From: Christiangramia sp.
Lineage (GTDB): Bacteria; Bacteroidota; Bacteroidia; Flavobacteriales; Flavobacteriaceae
Direction: 5' to 3'
Length of the DNA: 5,962 nt
Assembly: GCA_024644145.1 (NCBI GenBank)
Contig: JAHELO010000114.1
Location: 1-5,962, forward strand
The notes below the pieces were generated by a model, which saw nothing but the letters and a program-made list of their open reading frames with translations, ran no database searches and had not been told where the DNA came from. A program made the position numbers and the translations under genes. Numbering within the stretch: the first letter of the stretch is position 1; every line of letters starts with the position of its first letter. Below, in pieces: positions 5,699 through 5,962 of this stretch.

Positions 5699-5962
5699 TG
5701 CAAAACCTTTTCTTTCATATTTATAGTTATTTGAAAAGCCATAAGGGTATTGGTTTTTCTATGTTTGCACTGTACGGTTTTGTTATGGCATTTTTCGCCT
5801 GGAATATTACGTTGGAAGAAGATATTACCAAGCTTATCCCTTCTGGTGAAAAACAGATCTTACTTAAAAAGGTCCTTGAGGAAACCGATTTTTCTGATAA
5901 AATAATCCTCAGCATATCCCTGGATTCCAGCGAAACGAATCCAGACAAAATGGTGCATTATA
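5698..5962 (+). CDS. MMPL/RND-type exporter, N-terminal fragment (3' end outside window)
   Basis: An open frame runs from the ATG at 5698 to the window end (88 codons, partial). It opens with a short basic cytosolic stretch, then a hydrophobic helix at residues ~18-36 (IGFSMFALYGFVMAFFAW), followed directly by NITLEEDITKLIPSGE. A first membrane helix followed by a xxEDIxKLxP motif at the start of a large periplasmic loop is the usual opening of MMPL/RND-family exporters and of the exporter subunit in aryl polyene clusters (ApeM-like). The ATG overlaps the glycosyltransferase stop by one base (TAATG), a coupled arrangement. Complete family members are usually ~750-1000 residues with about 12 membrane helices, so most of the gene is missing here. 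Likely job: extracting the polyene lipid from the inner membrane for the LolA-like carrier. The coding call is strong; the family call rests on a short N-terminal stretch. Confidence 0.8.
   Translation, partial: MQNLFFHIYSYLKSHKGIGFSMFALYGFVMAFFAWNITLEEDITKLIPSGEKQILLKKVLEETDFSDKIILSISLDSSETNPDKMVHY

Overview
The window looks like a fragment of a Bacteroidota (probably Flavobacteriia) chromosome. It has AT-rich coding DNA, Shine-Dalgarno sites that are mostly weak or absent, one TAnnTTTG-type promoter element, and a gene set typical of the aryl polyene / flexirubin-type pigment clusters of that phylum. All recognisable genes lie on the + strand, tightly packed and often overlapping, so it reads as one biosynthetic operon cut at both ends.

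Layout, left to right: (1) the last 57 codons of an unrecognised protein; (2) a small acyl carrier protein; (3) an intact FabF-type ketosynthase; (4) a shorter ketosynthase-like protein that has lost the catalytic Cys and both His, resembling a chain-length-factor partner; (5) a membrane-anchored NodB-type polysaccharide deacetylase family protein; (6) a secreted LolA-like lipoprotein-carrier homologue; (7) a short FabZ-like hotdog dehydratase; (8) a family 2 glycosyltransferase fused to a C-terminal DUF2062 membrane domain; (9) the first 88 codons of a membrane protein that looks like an MMPL/RND-type exporter and starts inside the stop codon of the preceding gene.

Working model (inference from the family composition of characterised aryl polyene clusters): the ACP carries the growing chain, the ketosynthase with its catalytically dead partner elongates it, the hotdog protein dehydrates the intermediates, the glycosyltransferase and deacetylase act on a membrane-bound or sugar-linked product or anchor, and the LolA-like protein with the MMPL protein moves the finished polyene lipid towards the outer membrane. 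The window has no ketoreductase, aromatic starter enzyme (ammonia-lyase or AMP ligase) or dialkylresorcinol (DarA/DarB) genes. If the assignment is right, the ketoreductase and starter genes lie just outside; without DarA/DarB in view I cannot tell a simple aryl polyene from a flexirubin.

The only gap of any size (62 bases, before the glycosyltransferase) holds a good match to the Bacteroidota promoter -7 element. I saw no RNA genes, mobile elements, CRISPR arrays, long repeats or convincing terminators. The system type is known; the unusual points are the degree of active-site loss in the ketosynthase partner, the Gln at the usual Glu position of the dehydratase, and the presence of an intact deacetylase and a GT2-DUF2062 fusion in the pathway.
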